A stretch of 45,647 nucleotides of DNA from Bryobacterales bacterium. Lineage in GTDB: Bacteria; Acidobacteriota; Terriglobia; Bryobacterales; Bryobacteraceae. Below the pieces are notes generated by a model that did no database searches, had not been told where the DNA came from, and saw nothing but the letters and a program-made list of their open reading frames with translations. A program made the position numbers and the translations under genes. The stretch is taken from positions 1 through 45,647 of the forward strand of contig JADLDI010000041.1 in the NCBI GenBank assembly GCA_020846745.1. The letters are read 5' to 3'. Shown one piece after another: positions 16,014 to 24,549 of the stretch; the first letter of the stretch is position 1, and each line of letters begins with the position of its first letter.

Positions 16014-16832
16014 GTGCGCGAACTGAAGCATCTTCTGAACCATCCTCAAGAAGAAGTCCCGTTGGACACTGTCGCGTTGCAGATCGCGACGATCGAATAC
16101 CCCAACCTGGATATCCCGAGTTTCCTTGCACTTATAGATTCGCACGCCCGCGAGCTGAGGCAGTGGATGGTGCCGAATATGAGCGGTCCCGAGTGGGTGG
16201 CGGCGGCGAACGAGTATATGTTCGAGAACCTGGGGTTCGCGGGCAACCAGGGTGATTACTACAATGCCCGTAACAGTTGCTTGAACGAAGTGCTGCTCAG
16301 CCGCACCGGCATTCCCATCACCCTGGCCGTCGTTTATATGGAGGTGGCGCGGCGCCTTAACAAGACTGTCCACGGCATTTCGCTGCCGGGCCATTTCCTC
16401 GTCCGTTATGAAGACGACGACTATTCGACTTACATCGACTGCTTTCATTCGGGCCGGTTGTTGAACATGGAAGAGTGCCGCGATTTGGCCATGCGCGTGG
16501 CCAAGGTGGATGTTTACGCCACCCCTGAGGTGTTGGAGCCCGCCTCCAACTGGCAGATTGCCGTTCGCATGCTCAACAACCTGCGCGGTGTCTACTACCG
16601 CAACAAACAATTGGAGAAAGCGGTTGCCGTGCTCGATTTGCTGATCGAAGCCGCGCCACAGGCGGCGGAAGAGTACAAGCAGCGTGGTGTGCTGAAGATG
16701 GCGTTACAGCGGCGGCGGGAAGCTTTGGTCGACCTCGAACGGTACATTTCGCTCGCGCCTGCCGCGCGGGACCGGCAGGAGATAGAAACGCACATCGAGT
16801 CGATCCGCACGTTTCTGCGATCGCTGCAATGA
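16014..16832 (+). CDS. SirB1/YchA-type transglutaminase-like protein with TPR
   Basis: 272 residues. It has the SirB1 core: IEYPNLDIPSFLALID, the YMFENLGFAGNQGDYYNARN stretch, SCLNEVLLSRTGIPITLAVVY, and GISLPGHFLVRY, corresponding to a transglutaminase-like fold. A TPR-like C-terminus (about 180-265) follows. Members are widespread and poorly understood; no enzyme activity is established from the sequence. The GTG start at 16014 aligns with the family N-terminus and is leaderless by the upstream -10 box. Its TGA abuts the stop codon of convergent bshC with no gap. Confidence 0.88.
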   Translation: MRELKHLLNHPQEEVPLDTVALQIATIEYPNLDIPSFLALIDSHARELRQWMVPNMSGPEWVAAANEYMFENLGFAGNQGDYYNARNSCLNEVLLSRTGIPITLAVVYMEVARRLNKTVHGISLPGHFLVRYEDDDYSTYIDCFHSGRLLNMEECRDLAMRVAKVDVYATPEVLEPASNWQIAVRMLNNLRGVYYRNKQLEKAVAVLDLLIEAAPQAAEEYKQRGVLKMALQRRREALVDLERYISLAPAARDRQEIETHIESIRTFLRSLQ

Positions 16833-18410
16833 CTAAACCTCGACGACAATGTGATCCGGACAGTCGAGCCTGACTTCGTCGTACAAACGGTCGATCAGAT
16901 CGTTGCCGTAACGGGCGATGAACGGCAGAATCGTGTATAAACGTTCCTGCAGGTGCTTCTCGGGATAGATGAGATGAAACAGGTGCGATGCGTCCGCCGC
17001 GGCCCGTTCGTTGTGCCGCAGCGCTTCTCTTGCGGTTTTGGTTTCGATTTTTCCGATCTGATACAGAATCTTGGCGCGGCTTTTGGCGGCTGCGTCGCCT
17101 AACGTCTTATCGAATGCGCCAACTTCGTGGACCAGCCTGTCGAGCACCGCGGCCGCAGTTATGCGCGATTCCGCCAGTGTCCGCGCCAGTTGTTCGGGCA
17201 CGACCCGCTGTGCGATCTTCGCATTCAGCCCGTCGATACTGTCCAGGCAATCCCTGACCGTCAACGCGTAGCGCTTCAGCAGCTTCACCGAGCGTGCGTC
17301 GAGCAAGGTGAACTGGCTGCGCGGCACAATCACGGGCGCCGGCCGGCCAAGCGCTTCGTAGATCACCTCGGTCTGCGCAAGATAGGCCACTTCGGCGGGG
17401 CCACCCACCAGGGCCACCGTAGGCAGCAGATAATCCTGCACTACCGGGCGTAACAGCGCGTTGGGCGACAGGTGCGCGGCCCGGCTGGCGAGTTCTTCAT
17501 TCGGAATCCGGCGATCGTCCACCAGGTAGTCGCCGCCGTCGCGATGCAGAGTCAATCGCTTCCCGCCTTCGAGCAGGAAGAACAGCGAGGTCTTCGCTTC
17601 TACGTGTACCTGCGCGTGATATCCCGCGGCGGCCAGTTCTTCGTTGCGCTTCTGTAGCCGCGCCGAAAGCTCGTCACCGCGGCTGACGGCCTCGGCTACA
17701 AGCGGCGCCGCGATTTCGCGAATGGCCGGCTGCATCGGGTCGACAAAGATCAGCCCGAAGCGCGACAACAGCCGTTCCACCAAACCCAGAAACGCATCGC
17801 GCATGGTGGCGCCGGGCTTGTAGGTTTCCCGCACGGCCGCGATTACCTCATCGGCATATGGCAGCCCAGCCAATGCCGATGCCAGTTGATCCACGCCGTA
17901 ATCGCCGATCTGTACGCCGCCCACCGGCGTATGGTCCAGGTCGGGAAGATCCACTTGATGCCGTACAGTCTGCTGCTGCGCCGTCAGTGTGTAGGCGTGG
18001 CTGACTTCCTCGAAATCGTGATCTTCCGTGGCCAGCCAGAAAACAGGCACCGCGGGAATGTCGGCCGCGTCCAGCTCAGCGGCGAGCTTCGCGGCTGTAA
18101 GGGCTTTATAAACCGTGTAGCAAGGGCCGGAAAAGAGACCCACCTGCTGCCCGGTCACCACGGCCACCGTGCCCGGCTGGGCAAGCTTCCTTAACTGTGG
18201 CGAATCCGGGTTCAGCTCGCGCAGTGCCGCTGCCAGCGCCTGCCGCCGGTCATTTGAGTAGTTCAGCCGCTCGGCCGCGCGGCGGTACGACTGCCGGTCC
18301 AACGCGTTGTAAGCATAAAACTTAGAAAGACGGTCGAAGTGATACACGAAGTCCGCGAATAACTTCGAGGTGTGCGGAAGATCGGTGTGCCGGAGACAAC
18401 CGGAGGCCAT
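16833..18410 (-). CDS. bshC: bacillithiol biosynthesis cysteine ligase BshC
   Basis: 525 residues matching BshC throughout: DFVYHFDRLSKFYAYN at the N-terminus, VAVVTGQQVGLFSGPCYTVYKA, PVFWLATEDHDFEEVSHAY, VEAKTSLFFLLEGGKRLTL, and LPTVALVGGPAEVAYLAQ. BshC is thought to add cysteine to glucosaminyl-malate in the last step of bacillithiol synthesis. Start ATG at 18410 with GGAAAG upstream; an in-frame TTG at 18425 is less likely. A LmbE-type deacetylase about 6 kb away (24550-25353) could be the partner BshB. No BshA glycosyltransferase is in the window. Confidence 0.93.
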   Translation of the reverse strand: MASGCLRHTDLPHTSKLFADFVYHFDRLSKFYAYNALDRQSYRRAAERLNYSNDRRQALAAALRELNPDSPQLRKLAQPGTVAVVTGQQVGLFSGPCYTVYKALTAAKLAAELDAADIPAVPVFWLATEDHDFEEVSHAYTLTAQQQTVRHQVDLPDLDHTPVGGVQIGDYGVDQLASALAGLPYADEVIAAVRETYKPGATMRDAFLGLVERLLSRFGLIFVDPMQPAIREIAAPLVAEAVSRGDELSARLQKRNEELAAAGYHAQVHVEAKTSLFFLLEGGKRLTLHRDGGDYLVDDRRIPNEELASRAAHLSPNALLRPVVQDYLLPTVALVGGPAEVAYLAQTEVIYEALGRPAPVIVPRSQFTLLDARSVKLLKRYALTVRDCLDSIDGLNAKIAQRVVPEQLARTLAESRITAAAVLDRLVHEVGAFDKTLGDAAAKSRAKILYQIGKIETKTAREALRHNERAAADASHLFHLIYPEKHLQERLYTILPFIARYGNDLIDRLYDEVRLDCPDHIVVEV

Positions 18411-18479
18411 CGTAACTCTTTCCAAAAGTGCGCCCTCTCAGGCTAGCAGATGAAGTTAAACGCTCAAAAGATTGATCGC

Positions 18480-18485
18480 TACGAT
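18480..18485 (+). promoter_or_regulatory. TACGAT -10-like box of the transhydrogenase gene
   Basis: TACGAT ends 8 nt before the ATG at 18494. The intervening AGGAAAAG could also act as a weak ribosome site, but a transcript from this box would be too short to carry it. Confidence 0.4.
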
Positions 18486-18493
18486 AGGAAAAG

Positions 18494-19903
18494 ATGCTTA
18501 GCTACGACCTGGTGGTGATCGGCTCCGGACCCGCGGGCGAGAAAGGTGCGGCGACAGCCGCCGAGTTCGGCCGGCGCGCCGCGATCGTCGAGCGCGATCC
18601 TTACGTCGGCGGGGCATCCACTAACACCGGAACCCTGCCCAGCAAAACGCTCAGGGAAACGGCGCTCGCGCTTTCAGGGTTGCGTGCGCGCGATCTCTAC
18701 GGGGTCGACCTGTCGCTCAGGCGCGAAGCGACCGTCGCCGATTTCCTCTATCACGAGAATCGCGTCAAACTCACCGAGCGCGCCCGCGTCGTCGATACGA
18801 TTCATCGCGACAAAATCGACCTCTACCGGGGCCATGCGGAATTCGCCGATCCGAACACCGTCCTGGTGAAATGTGACGACGGCACAAGCACGCCGCTCAA
18901 AGCCGAGAAGATTTTGATCGCGACCGGCTCCGCACCCGTCCGCCCCCACGAGTTCCGCTTTGAAGACGATCGCATTCACGACTCCGACGAAATCCTCTCG
19001 CTCTACCGTCTACCCCGCACCCTGGCCGTGATCGGCGCGGGCGTGATCGGCGCGGAGTACGCCTGCACCTTTGCCGCGCTCGGCGCCAAAGTGTTCCTCC
19101 TCGACGGGCGCGACGTGCTCCTGCCGTTCCTCGATTGCGAAGTGTCTGAGGCGCTTGCGGGCGCCATCGAACGCGTGGGCGTCACGTTTTATCGCAAAGA
19201 GCGCGTGCTGCGGTGCGACGATCATGATCCCGAGGCGATCGAGATCGTGTGCGAGTCCGGCCGCGTTGTGCGGGTGGACCAGGTGCTCGTGGCCGCGGGC
19301 CGCCGCAGCAACACGGAAACGCTCAACCTCGCCGCCGCGGGCATCACGCCCGGTCAGCGCGGATTGTTGATCGTGAACGAGTTCTATCAAACGTCGGTTC
19401 CGCACATCTATGCGGCGGGCGATGTCATCGGCTTTCCGGCGCTAGCCGCCACCAGCGCCGAGCAGGCTCGCGTAGCGATGTGCCATGCCTTCGACTTTGG
19501 ATTTAAGTTCAACATGGCCCCGCTGCTGCCGACCGGCATTTACACCATCCCCGAAGTGAGCATGGTCGGCGAAACCGAAGAATCGCTGAACAAGGCGGGC
19601 ATCGAATATGTGGTGGGCCGCGCCAGCTACGCCGAAAACGCCCGCGGCCAGATCATCGGCGACCATACCGGATTCCTCAAACTCCTCTTCCGCAAATCCG
19701 ACATGCGCCTGCTCGGCGCGCACGCCATCGGCGAACAGGCGACAGAGGTGATCCATATCGGCCTGGTCGCGATGATGACCAACTCCGGAGCCGACCTGTT
19801 CCATGAGACCTGTTTCAACTACCCTACTCTCGGCGACCTGTACAAGGCGGCGGCCTACGATGCCTTGATGGCAGCCCATCGCAAGCCGGGCGATCAGGCC
19901 TGA
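18494..19903 (+). CDS. sthA: SthA-like soluble pyridine nucleotide transhydrogenase
   Basis: 469 residues of the flavin disulfide reductase fold. It has FAD motif VVIGSGPAGEKGA, NAD(P) motif VIGAGVIGAEYA, IYAAGDVIGFPALA, and a C-terminal dimer domain ending NYPTLGDLYKAAAYDAL. At the redox-disulfide site the sequence is GGASTNTGTLPSK. Ser42 and Thr47 replace both cysteines, so it cannot act as a lipoamide or mercuric reductase. Loss of the disulfide and the GTLPSK form fit the Si-specific NAD(P)+ transhydrogenase, which moves hydride between NADPH and NAD+. It is followed after 68 nt by HigBA. Confidence 0.88.
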   Translation: MLSYDLVVIGSGPAGEKGAATAAEFGRRAAIVERDPYVGGASTNTGTLPSKTLRETALALSGLRARDLYGVDLSLRREATVADFLYHENRVKLTERARVVDTIHRDKIDLYRGHAEFADPNTVLVKCDDGTSTPLKAEKILIATGSAPVRPHEFRFEDDRIHDSDEILSLYRLPRTLAVIGAGVIGAEYACTFAALGAKVFLLDGRDVLLPFLDCEVSEALAGAIERVGVTFYRKERVLRCDDHDPEAIEIVCESGRVVRVDQVLVAAGRRSNTETLNLAAAGITPGQRGLLIVNEFYQTSVPHIYAAGDVIGFPALAATSAEQARVAMCHAFDFGFKFNMAPLLPTGIYTIPEVSMVGETEESLNKAGIEYVVGRASYAENARGQIIGDHTGFLKLLFRKSDMRLLGAHAIGEQATEVIHIGLVAMMTNSGADLFHETCFNYPTLGDLYKAAAYDALMAAHRKPGDQA

Positions 19904-19960
19904 GCGGGCCGGCATAAGGTCGGCAACGAAGCTCGTAACGGCCGAGCGTCAGCAATCTGC

Positions 19961-19966
19961 TAACAT
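19961..19966 (+). promoter_or_regulatory. TAACAT -10-like box of higBA
   Basis: TAACAT ends 5 nt before the TTG start at 19972. A small dyad (AGCA-atc-TGCT, 19951-19961) overlaps it and might be part of an operator. Confidence 0.4.
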
Positions 19967-19971
19967 CGGAG

Positions 19972-20265
19972 TTGAATGTCATCTCGCGCCGGACTCTCAT
20001 GGACGCCGTCGACGAACACGCGGAGACCCGGTCGGTTGTTCATGCCTGGTATCGGCTGGCTCGGAAGGGACAATGGGGCAGTTTGCAAGACGTACGCAAG
20101 ACATTCCCTTCGGCCGATCAGGTCGGCGGCGTTCTGATCTTTAATGTTCTCGGCGGCAACTATCGCCTCGTGTGCCGTGTCAGTTACCGTTCGCAACGCC
20201 TGTTCTTCAAAGCGCTATTAACACACGGCGAGTACAACCGGAAGGAGTGGATGAAATGGGCCTAA
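19972..20265 (+). CDS. higB: HigB family mRNA interferase toxin
   Basis: 97 residues beginning MNVISRRTLMDAVDEHAET, the standard HigB-toxin start. It continues with AWYRLARKGQWGSLQDVRKTFPSADQVGG, FNVLGGNYRLVCRVSY and a C-terminal LTHGEYNRKEW. This RelE/HigB fold cuts ribosome-bound mRNA. The start is TTG at 19972, since the nearby ATG at 19976 is out of frame. Toxin-first order and a 10-nt overlap with the antitoxin gene are typical of HigBA. Confidence 0.93.
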   Translation: MNVISRRTLMDAVDEHAETRSVVHAWYRLARKGQWGSLQDVRKTFPSADQVGGVLIFNVLGGNYRLVCRVSYRSQRLFFKALLTHGEYNRKEWMKWA

Positions 20266-20654
20266 CGCTTAATCCCACGACTTATGGGGACTTGTGTGCC
20301 AAGGTCCTGCCTAGAGTCATCGAAAACGATCAACAACTCAAACGCATGATCAAAGCGTTGGAGGATCTGACTTTCCAATCCTCCGCGACACCAGAGGAGA
20401 GAGCTCTGGCCCGGCTCCTCGAAAAGCTCATCTCCGATTACGAAGACGAACAGGCGCCGGTTCCTGACGCATCGCCTACCGAGGTACTACGATTCCTCAT
20501 GGACCAGCACGGCCTTCGGCAAGCCGACCTGCTCGACATCTTCGGTTCCCGCAGCGTTGCTTCCGCGGTTTGTAACGGTAACCGGGCGATCAGTAAAGCT
20601 CAGGCGAAGAAACTCGCCGTCCGCTTCAACGTCTCTGCGGACGTGTTCATTTGA
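20256..20654 (+). CDS. higA: HigA family HTH antitoxin
   Basis: 132 residues. The N-terminal half (about 1-75) is helical and acidic, ending in LARLLEKLISDYEDE. The C-terminal XRE HTH is FLMDQHGLRQADLLDIFGSRSVASAVCNGNRAISKAQAKKLAVRFNV. It would bind HigB and autorepress the operon. The ATG at 20256 overlaps the toxin stop and has GGAAGGA 9 nt upstream. Confidence 0.93.
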   Translation: MGLTLNPTTYGDLCAKVLPRVIENDQQLKRMIKALEDLTFQSSATPEERALARLLEKLISDYEDEQAPVPDASPTEVLRFLMDQHGLRQADLLDIFGSRSVASAVCNGNRAISKAQAKKLAVRFNVSADVFI

Positions 20655-20704
20655 CGCGACGAGCCGTACGCCGCTAAGTCTCTCCCGCAAGCACTCCTCA
20701 TTGC

Positions 20705-20710
20705 TACCCT
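20705..20710 (+). promoter_or_regulatory. TACCCT -10-like box, leaderless start
   Basis: TACCCT ends 8 nt before the ATG at 20719, with only AGCCTCTT between. No SD site and no clear -35 were found. Confidence 0.4.
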
Positions 20711-20718
20711 AGCCTCTT

Positions 20719-22266
20719 ATGGCCACTAGCCGGATCGACGAAGTGAACCGCCGGCGCGCGACGGCCTTGGCCGGAGGCGGTGCCGCTCGCACCGAGCGCC
20801 AGCACGCGGAAGGCAAGCTTTCCGCCCGCGAACGCATCGACCTGTTGCTCGACGAGGGCACCTTCGAGGAACTCGACAAGTTCGTGCGCCACCGCTGTTC
20901 CGACTTCGGCATGGACGAACAGGTGATCGACGGCGACGGCTTCATCACGGGCTACGGCTGCATCCACAACCGCCTCGTCTACGTGTTCGCGCAGGACTTC
21001 ACCGTCTTCGGCGGATCGCTCTCGGAAGCCAACGCCCGCAAAATCTGCAAGATCATGGATCTCGCCCTCGAAAACGGAGCGCCGGTAATCGGCCTCAACG
21101 ACTCCGGCGGCGCACGCATCCAGGAAGGCGTCATGTCGCTCGGCGGCTATGCGGATATCTTCTTGCGAAATACGCTTAGCTCGGGCGTCGTCCCGCAGAT
21201 CTCCGCCATCCTCGGACCCTGCGCCGGCGGAGCCGTCTACTCTCCCGCGATCACCGATTTCACCTTCATGGTGGACCGTACCAGCTACATGTTCGTCACC
21301 GGACCCGACGTCATCCGCACCGTCACCCTGGAAGAGGTGTCCAAGGAAGAGTTGGGCGGCGCCACCACGCATAACTCGAAGAGCGGTGTCGCTCATTTCA
21401 TGGCCGCCGACGATGCCGATTGCCTCCGCCAGGTTCGCCGCCTCTTCAACTACATCCCCCAGAACAATCGCGACAACCCGCCCCGCCGCGTCACGCGCGA
21501 CCGTGCGGACCGCGAGGACGCGCGCCTCGACACCATCATTCCCGACCAGTCGAACCTGCCCTACAACATCAAAGACATAATCCTCAAAGTGGTCGACGAC
21601 GCCGAATTCTTCGAAGTCCACGAACACTTCGCAAAAAACATCGTCATCGGCTTCGCGCACCTCGACGGGCGCGCCGTCGGTATCGTCGCGAATCAACCCG
21701 CCCATCTCGCCGGGTGCCTCGACATCAACTCATCGGTGAAAGGCGCGCGTTTCGTCCGCTTCTGCGACGCCTTCAACATCCCGATCGTCACCTTTGAAGA
21801 CGTGCCCGGCTTCCTGCCCGGTACCGACCAGGAATTCGGCGGCATCATCCGCCACGGCGCGAAGCTCCTCTATGCGTATGCGGAGGCGACGGTCCCCAAG
21901 ATCACCGTCATCACGCGCAAAGCCTACGGCGGCGCGTATTGCGTCATGGGCTCAAAGCACATCCGCACCGACATCAACTTTGCCTACCCCACCGCCGAGA
22001 TCGCCGTAATGGGCGCCGAAGGCGCGGTCAACATCGTCTACCGTCGCGAGATCTCGCAAGCCGCCGATCCCGAAACGCGCCGTAAAGAAAAGATCGCCGA
22101 ATTCCAGGACCGCTTCGCGTCCCCATTCGTCGCCGCCGAACGCGGCTTCATCGACGACATCATCGAGCCCCGCCAAACCCGCCCGAAGCTCATCAAGGCG
22201 CTGAAAATGCTTGAGAACAAGGTGTCGACAATGCCGCGCAAAAAGCACGGCAACATCCCGCTGTGA
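20719..22266 (+). CDS. pccB: acyl-CoA carboxylase carboxyltransferase subunit (PccB type)
   Basis: 515 residues, full length for the beta subunit of propionyl/acetyl-CoA carboxylase. It has [24 protein letters not shown], the acyl-CoA oxyanion region [26 protein letters not shown], and a biotin-side [24 protein letters not shown] with [14 protein letters not shown]. It transfers carboxyl from biotin to propionyl- or acetyl-CoA, feeding methylmalonyl-CoA. No biotin carboxylase or BCCP gene is adjacent. The acyl-CoA specificity is inferred from overall similarity. Confidence 0.95.
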   Translation: MATSRIDEVNRRRATALAGGGAARTERQHAEGKLSARERIDLLLDEGTFEELDKFVRHRCSDFGMDEQVIDGDGFITGYGCIHNRLVYVFAQDFTVFGGSLSEANARKICKIMDLALENGAPVIGLNDSGGARIQEGVMSLGGYADIFLRNTLSSGVVPQISAILGPCAGGAVYSPAITDFTFMVDRTSYMFVTGPDVIRTVTLEEVSKEELGGATTHNSKSGVAHFMAADDADCLRQVRRLFNYIPQNNRDNPPRRVTRDRADREDARLDTIIPDQSNLPYNIKDIILKVVDDAEFFEVHEHFAKNIVIGFAHLDGRAVGIVANQPAHLAGCLDINSSVKGARFVRFCDAFNIPIVTFEDVPGFLPGTDQEFGGIIRHGAKLLYAYAEATVPKITVITRKAYGGAYCVMGSKHIRTDINFAYPTAEIAVMGAEGAVNIVYRREISQAADPETRRKEKIAEFQDRFASPFVAAERGFIDDIIEPRQTRPKLIKALKMLENKVSTMPRKKHGNIPL

Positions 22267-22268
22267 GG

Positions 22269-22274
22269 TAAGAT
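22269..22274 (+). promoter_or_regulatory. TAAGAT -10-like box of mazEF
   Basis: TAAGAT lies directly after the carboxylase stop codon and about 50 nt before mazE. It is followed by two palindromes (22286-22305) placed where an autoregulator could block it. Confidence 0.3.
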
Positions 22275-22285
22275 CGTACTGAGTG

Positions 22286-22305
22286 GTGTACACACGTTCC
22301 GTGTG
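22286..22305. promoter_or_regulatory. paired palindromes upstream of mazEF, likely operator
   Basis: GTGTACAC (22286-22293) is a perfect 8-bp palindrome. CACACG-ttc-CGTGTG (22291-22305) is a perfect 6-bp dyad that shares its edge. They lie 17 nt before the mazE ATG, a common place for autoregulatory binding by the antitoxin-toxin complex. Confidence 0.5.
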
Positions 22306-22321
22306 GACCGATGAGGCCGTA

Positions 22322-22585
22322 ATGAACAAACGTGTTAATGTCCTGCTGCCTGAAGAAACGATCAGAGTGCTTGACTCGGTGGCTCCGAAAGGAAACCGCA
22401 GCCGCGTTATTTCCGATGCCGTGTTGTACTACGTGTCGCGCCGCGGCAAATCGAAACTAGCTGAACAGCTCAAGGCTGGCGCAATCGCTAACCGTGAGCG
22501 CGATCTTGAGATTGCCCAAGAGTGGTTTACGGTTGATGAACAGACATGGCAACGCTCCGGCAACCCCAACAAGGTAAAACGTTAG
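22322..22585 (+). CDS. mazE: MazE-like ribbon-helix-helix antitoxin
   Basis: 87 residues from ATG 22322. The N-terminus RVNVLLPEETIRVLDSVAPKGNRSRVISDAVLYYV is a ribbon-helix-helix DNA-binding domain, and the C-terminal tail is charged and likely wraps the toxin. GAGG stands 6 nt upstream. An in-frame GTG at 22283 would place the operator inside the gene and is rejected. It overlaps mazF by 40 nt. Confidence 0.88.
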   Translation: MNKRVNVLLPEETIRVLDSVAPKGNRSRVISDAVLYYVSRRGKSKLAEQLKAGAIANRERDLEIAQEWFTVDEQTWQRSGNPNKVKR

Positions 22586-22935
22586 CCGCTCCCCGACGCG
22601 GTGAAATTTACCTCGTGAACTTCGATCCAACCGTCGGTTCCGAGATTCAAAAAACCCGCCCAGCACTGGTCATTCAGAACGACATCTCGAATCGGTACGG
22701 CTCTGTGACAATCGTCGCGGCCATTACTTCGAAGTTCAAGGAACCTCCGCATCCGACGGAGGTCATCATGGATACCGGATCAAGCGGTCTGGTTCAGAAA
22801 TCCTCTGTATTGCTTAACCAGATTCGAACTGTTGACCGACAGCGGTTAGTAAAACGGCTTGGCCGTGCAGATAGCGAAACAATGAAGCGTGTGGATAGGG
22901 CGATTTTGATCAGCCTCGGCCTAGTTGAAATTTAG
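22546..22935 (+). CDS. mazF: MazF/PemK family endoribonuclease toxin
   Basis: 129 residues. After a short leader it reads PRRGEIYLVNFDPTVGSEIQ, then KTRPALVIQNDISNRY, VTIVAAITSK, PTEVIM, GLVQKSSVLLNQIRTVDRQRLVK and a C-terminal ISLGL helix, the full MazF beta-barrel pattern. MazF cuts mRNA at short sequence motifs. Its TAG overlaps the TAA stop of the convergent decarboxylase gene (22932-22935). Confidence 0.93.
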   Translation: MATLRQPQQGKTLAAPRRGEIYLVNFDPTVGSEIQKTRPALVIQNDISNRYGSVTIVAAITSKFKEPPHPTEVIMDTGSSGLVQKSSVLLNQIRTVDRQRLVKRLGRADSETMKRVDRAILISLGLVEI

Positions 22936-24431
22936 CCCCTTCCACCGTCCACCTTCCGCCCCAACCGCACCACCAACTCCGGCAGCACCTCCACATCCTC
23001 CACCGACGTCCGGAAGTTCACCACGCACATCCGCAGCGCGTATTTCCCGTCCACCACGGCATTCGAAAAGAACGCCTCGCCGCTAGCCTCGATCTCGGCC
23101 TGCAGCTTCTGATTCAGCGCGTTCAGATACTCCTCTGTCTCAGGTTCGCCGGCGCGCCCGCGCAACTCGGCAGGCACGTACCGGAATGTCGTGATGCTCA
23201 GGTTGTGCGTCAGTGCTTGCAACTCAGGATGCGCCGCGGCCAGCTCATACATGCGCCGCGCCAGCGCCATATCCTCCGCGATCATTTCCCGGTACCCGTC
23301 CGCGCCCGCCTGCTGCAGCGCCAGCCACACTTTCAACGCGCGGAACCCGCGCGAGTTCTGCGGACCCAAATCGTAGTAGTTCGTCACTTCGCCATCAAAG
23401 CTGTAATAGGGCGGGTGATACGAAAACGCATTCCGCAAAGCCGCAACGTCGCGCACCAGCGCGCAGCCCGCCTCGAGCGGCGCGTACAGCCACTTGTGCG
23501 GATCGACGGCAATCGAATCCGCCAACGCCAGCCCGCGCAGATCGTCCGGCGCGGTTTCGACAATTGCCGCAAACGCTCCATACGCGCCATCGACGTGGAA
23601 CCACAGGTCGCGCTCGCGGCAGAACGCCGCCATCGCCGGCAGCGGATCCACTGCGCCGGTGCTGACCGTCCCCGCTGAACCCGCCACCAGAATCGGCCGG
23701 TAACCAGCCGCAACATCCTTCTCGTACTGCGCCGCAAGCGCCGTCATGTCCATGCGCTGCCTGTCGTCGGGCGCAATCCACCTTATCGAATCGGTCCCCA
23801 ACCCGGCGACATCGGCCGCCTTCTGCACCCACGTGTGCGTTTCCTGGCTCGCGTACACACACAACCGCTCGCCCGCCGCCATGCCCTGCTTGCGCACATC
23901 CCAACCCGCCTTCGCCGCCCGCGCGGCCAGCAAGCACGTGATGTTCGCCGCATTGCCGCCGCTCACCAGCAATCCGCCGCAATCGGTGGGATAGCCGAGC
24001 AACTCCGCGATCCACCGCACCGTCTGCACCTCGATTTCCGTCGCCATCGGCGACAGCTTCCACGCACCCACATTCGCGTTCACGGCCGCCGCCAGCAAAT
24101 CGCCCAAGATGCCAACCGGCGCCGCGCTCGACGTCACATACCCGTAGAATCGCGGATGCCCGTTGTGCAGCGAATGGTCGAACAGCATCTCCGCCGTCCT
24201 GCTCAGCAGCGCACGCATATCCGTTCCCGTCACCGGCAATCCCGCATCGGCGCGCAGCAGTTCCCGCACCGCCCCAACGGTCTCTGCCGGCGTCACCGGA
24301 TGCTCATCAATGCCATCCAGAAACCGGGCGATGCGTTCCACAAGATCATGCCCCAGCGCGCGGAACTGCTCACCATCCATCGCCACCGGGGCCACACGTG
24401 ACCGCGTCTGTCGCCAAGCCATAATCGCCAT
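22932..24431 (-). CDS. group II PLP-dependent amino-acid decarboxylase
   Basis: 499 residues. The aromatic amino-acid decarboxylase family pattern is clear: HPRFYGYVTSSAAPVGILGDLLAAAVN, a GGLLVSGGNAANITCLLAAR stretch, WFHVDGAYGAF (PLP-binding Asp), DPHKWLYAPLEAG (PLP Lys) and a C-terminal ALRMCVVNFRTS. It removes CO2 from an L-amino acid; aromatic or diaminobutyrate substrates are possible. ATG 24431 has GGGAG 7-8 nt upstream and excludes a longer frame that runs through the CTCCTGT heptamer array. Confidence 0.9.
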   Translation of the reverse strand: MAIMAWRQTRSRVAPVAMDGEQFRALGHDLVERIARFLDGIDEHPVTPAETVGAVRELLRADAGLPVTGTDMRALLSRTAEMLFDHSLHNGHPRFYGYVTSSAAPVGILGDLLAAAVNANVGAWKLSPMATEIEVQTVRWIAELLGYPTDCGGLLVSGGNAANITCLLAARAAKAGWDVRKQGMAAGERLCVYASQETHTWVQKAADVAGLGTDSIRWIAPDDRQRMDMTALAAQYEKDVAAGYRPILVAGSAGTVSTGAVDPLPAMAAFCRERDLWFHVDGAYGAFAAIVETAPDDLRGLALADSIAVDPHKWLYAPLEAGCALVRDVAALRNAFSYHPPYYSFDGEVTNYYDLGPQNSRGFRALKVWLALQQAGADGYREMIAEDMALARRMYELAAAHPELQALTHNLSITTFRYVPAELRGRAGEPETEEYLNALNQKLQAEIEASGEAFFSNAVVDGKYALRMCVVNFRTSVEDVEVLPELVVRLGRKVDGGRG

Positions 24432-24470
24432 AACAATTCTCCCAGACAGCAACCGCCACAGCCATTCCGG

Positions 24471-24505
24471 CTCCTGCCTCCTGTCTCCTGTCTCCTGTCT
24501 CCTGA
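24471..24505 (-). repeat. CTCCTGT heptamer array
   Basis: On the plus strand five heptamers follow each other: CTCCTGC, CTCCTGT three times, CTCCTGA. It lies about 40 nt upstream of the decarboxylase ATG (on the minus strand the unit reads ACAGGAG). Same period as the three arrays in the terminase cassette 20 kb away. Confidence 0.8.
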
Positions 24506-24549
24506 CTTCCATCTCCCCAAGGGATTTCAAGGACGAAGCCCTTGCCTGG

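Noticed and set aside
18494..19903. dihydrolipoamide dehydrogenase
   Set aside because: Both redox cysteines are replaced (Ser42, Thr47), so the enzyme cannot do disulfide chemistry.
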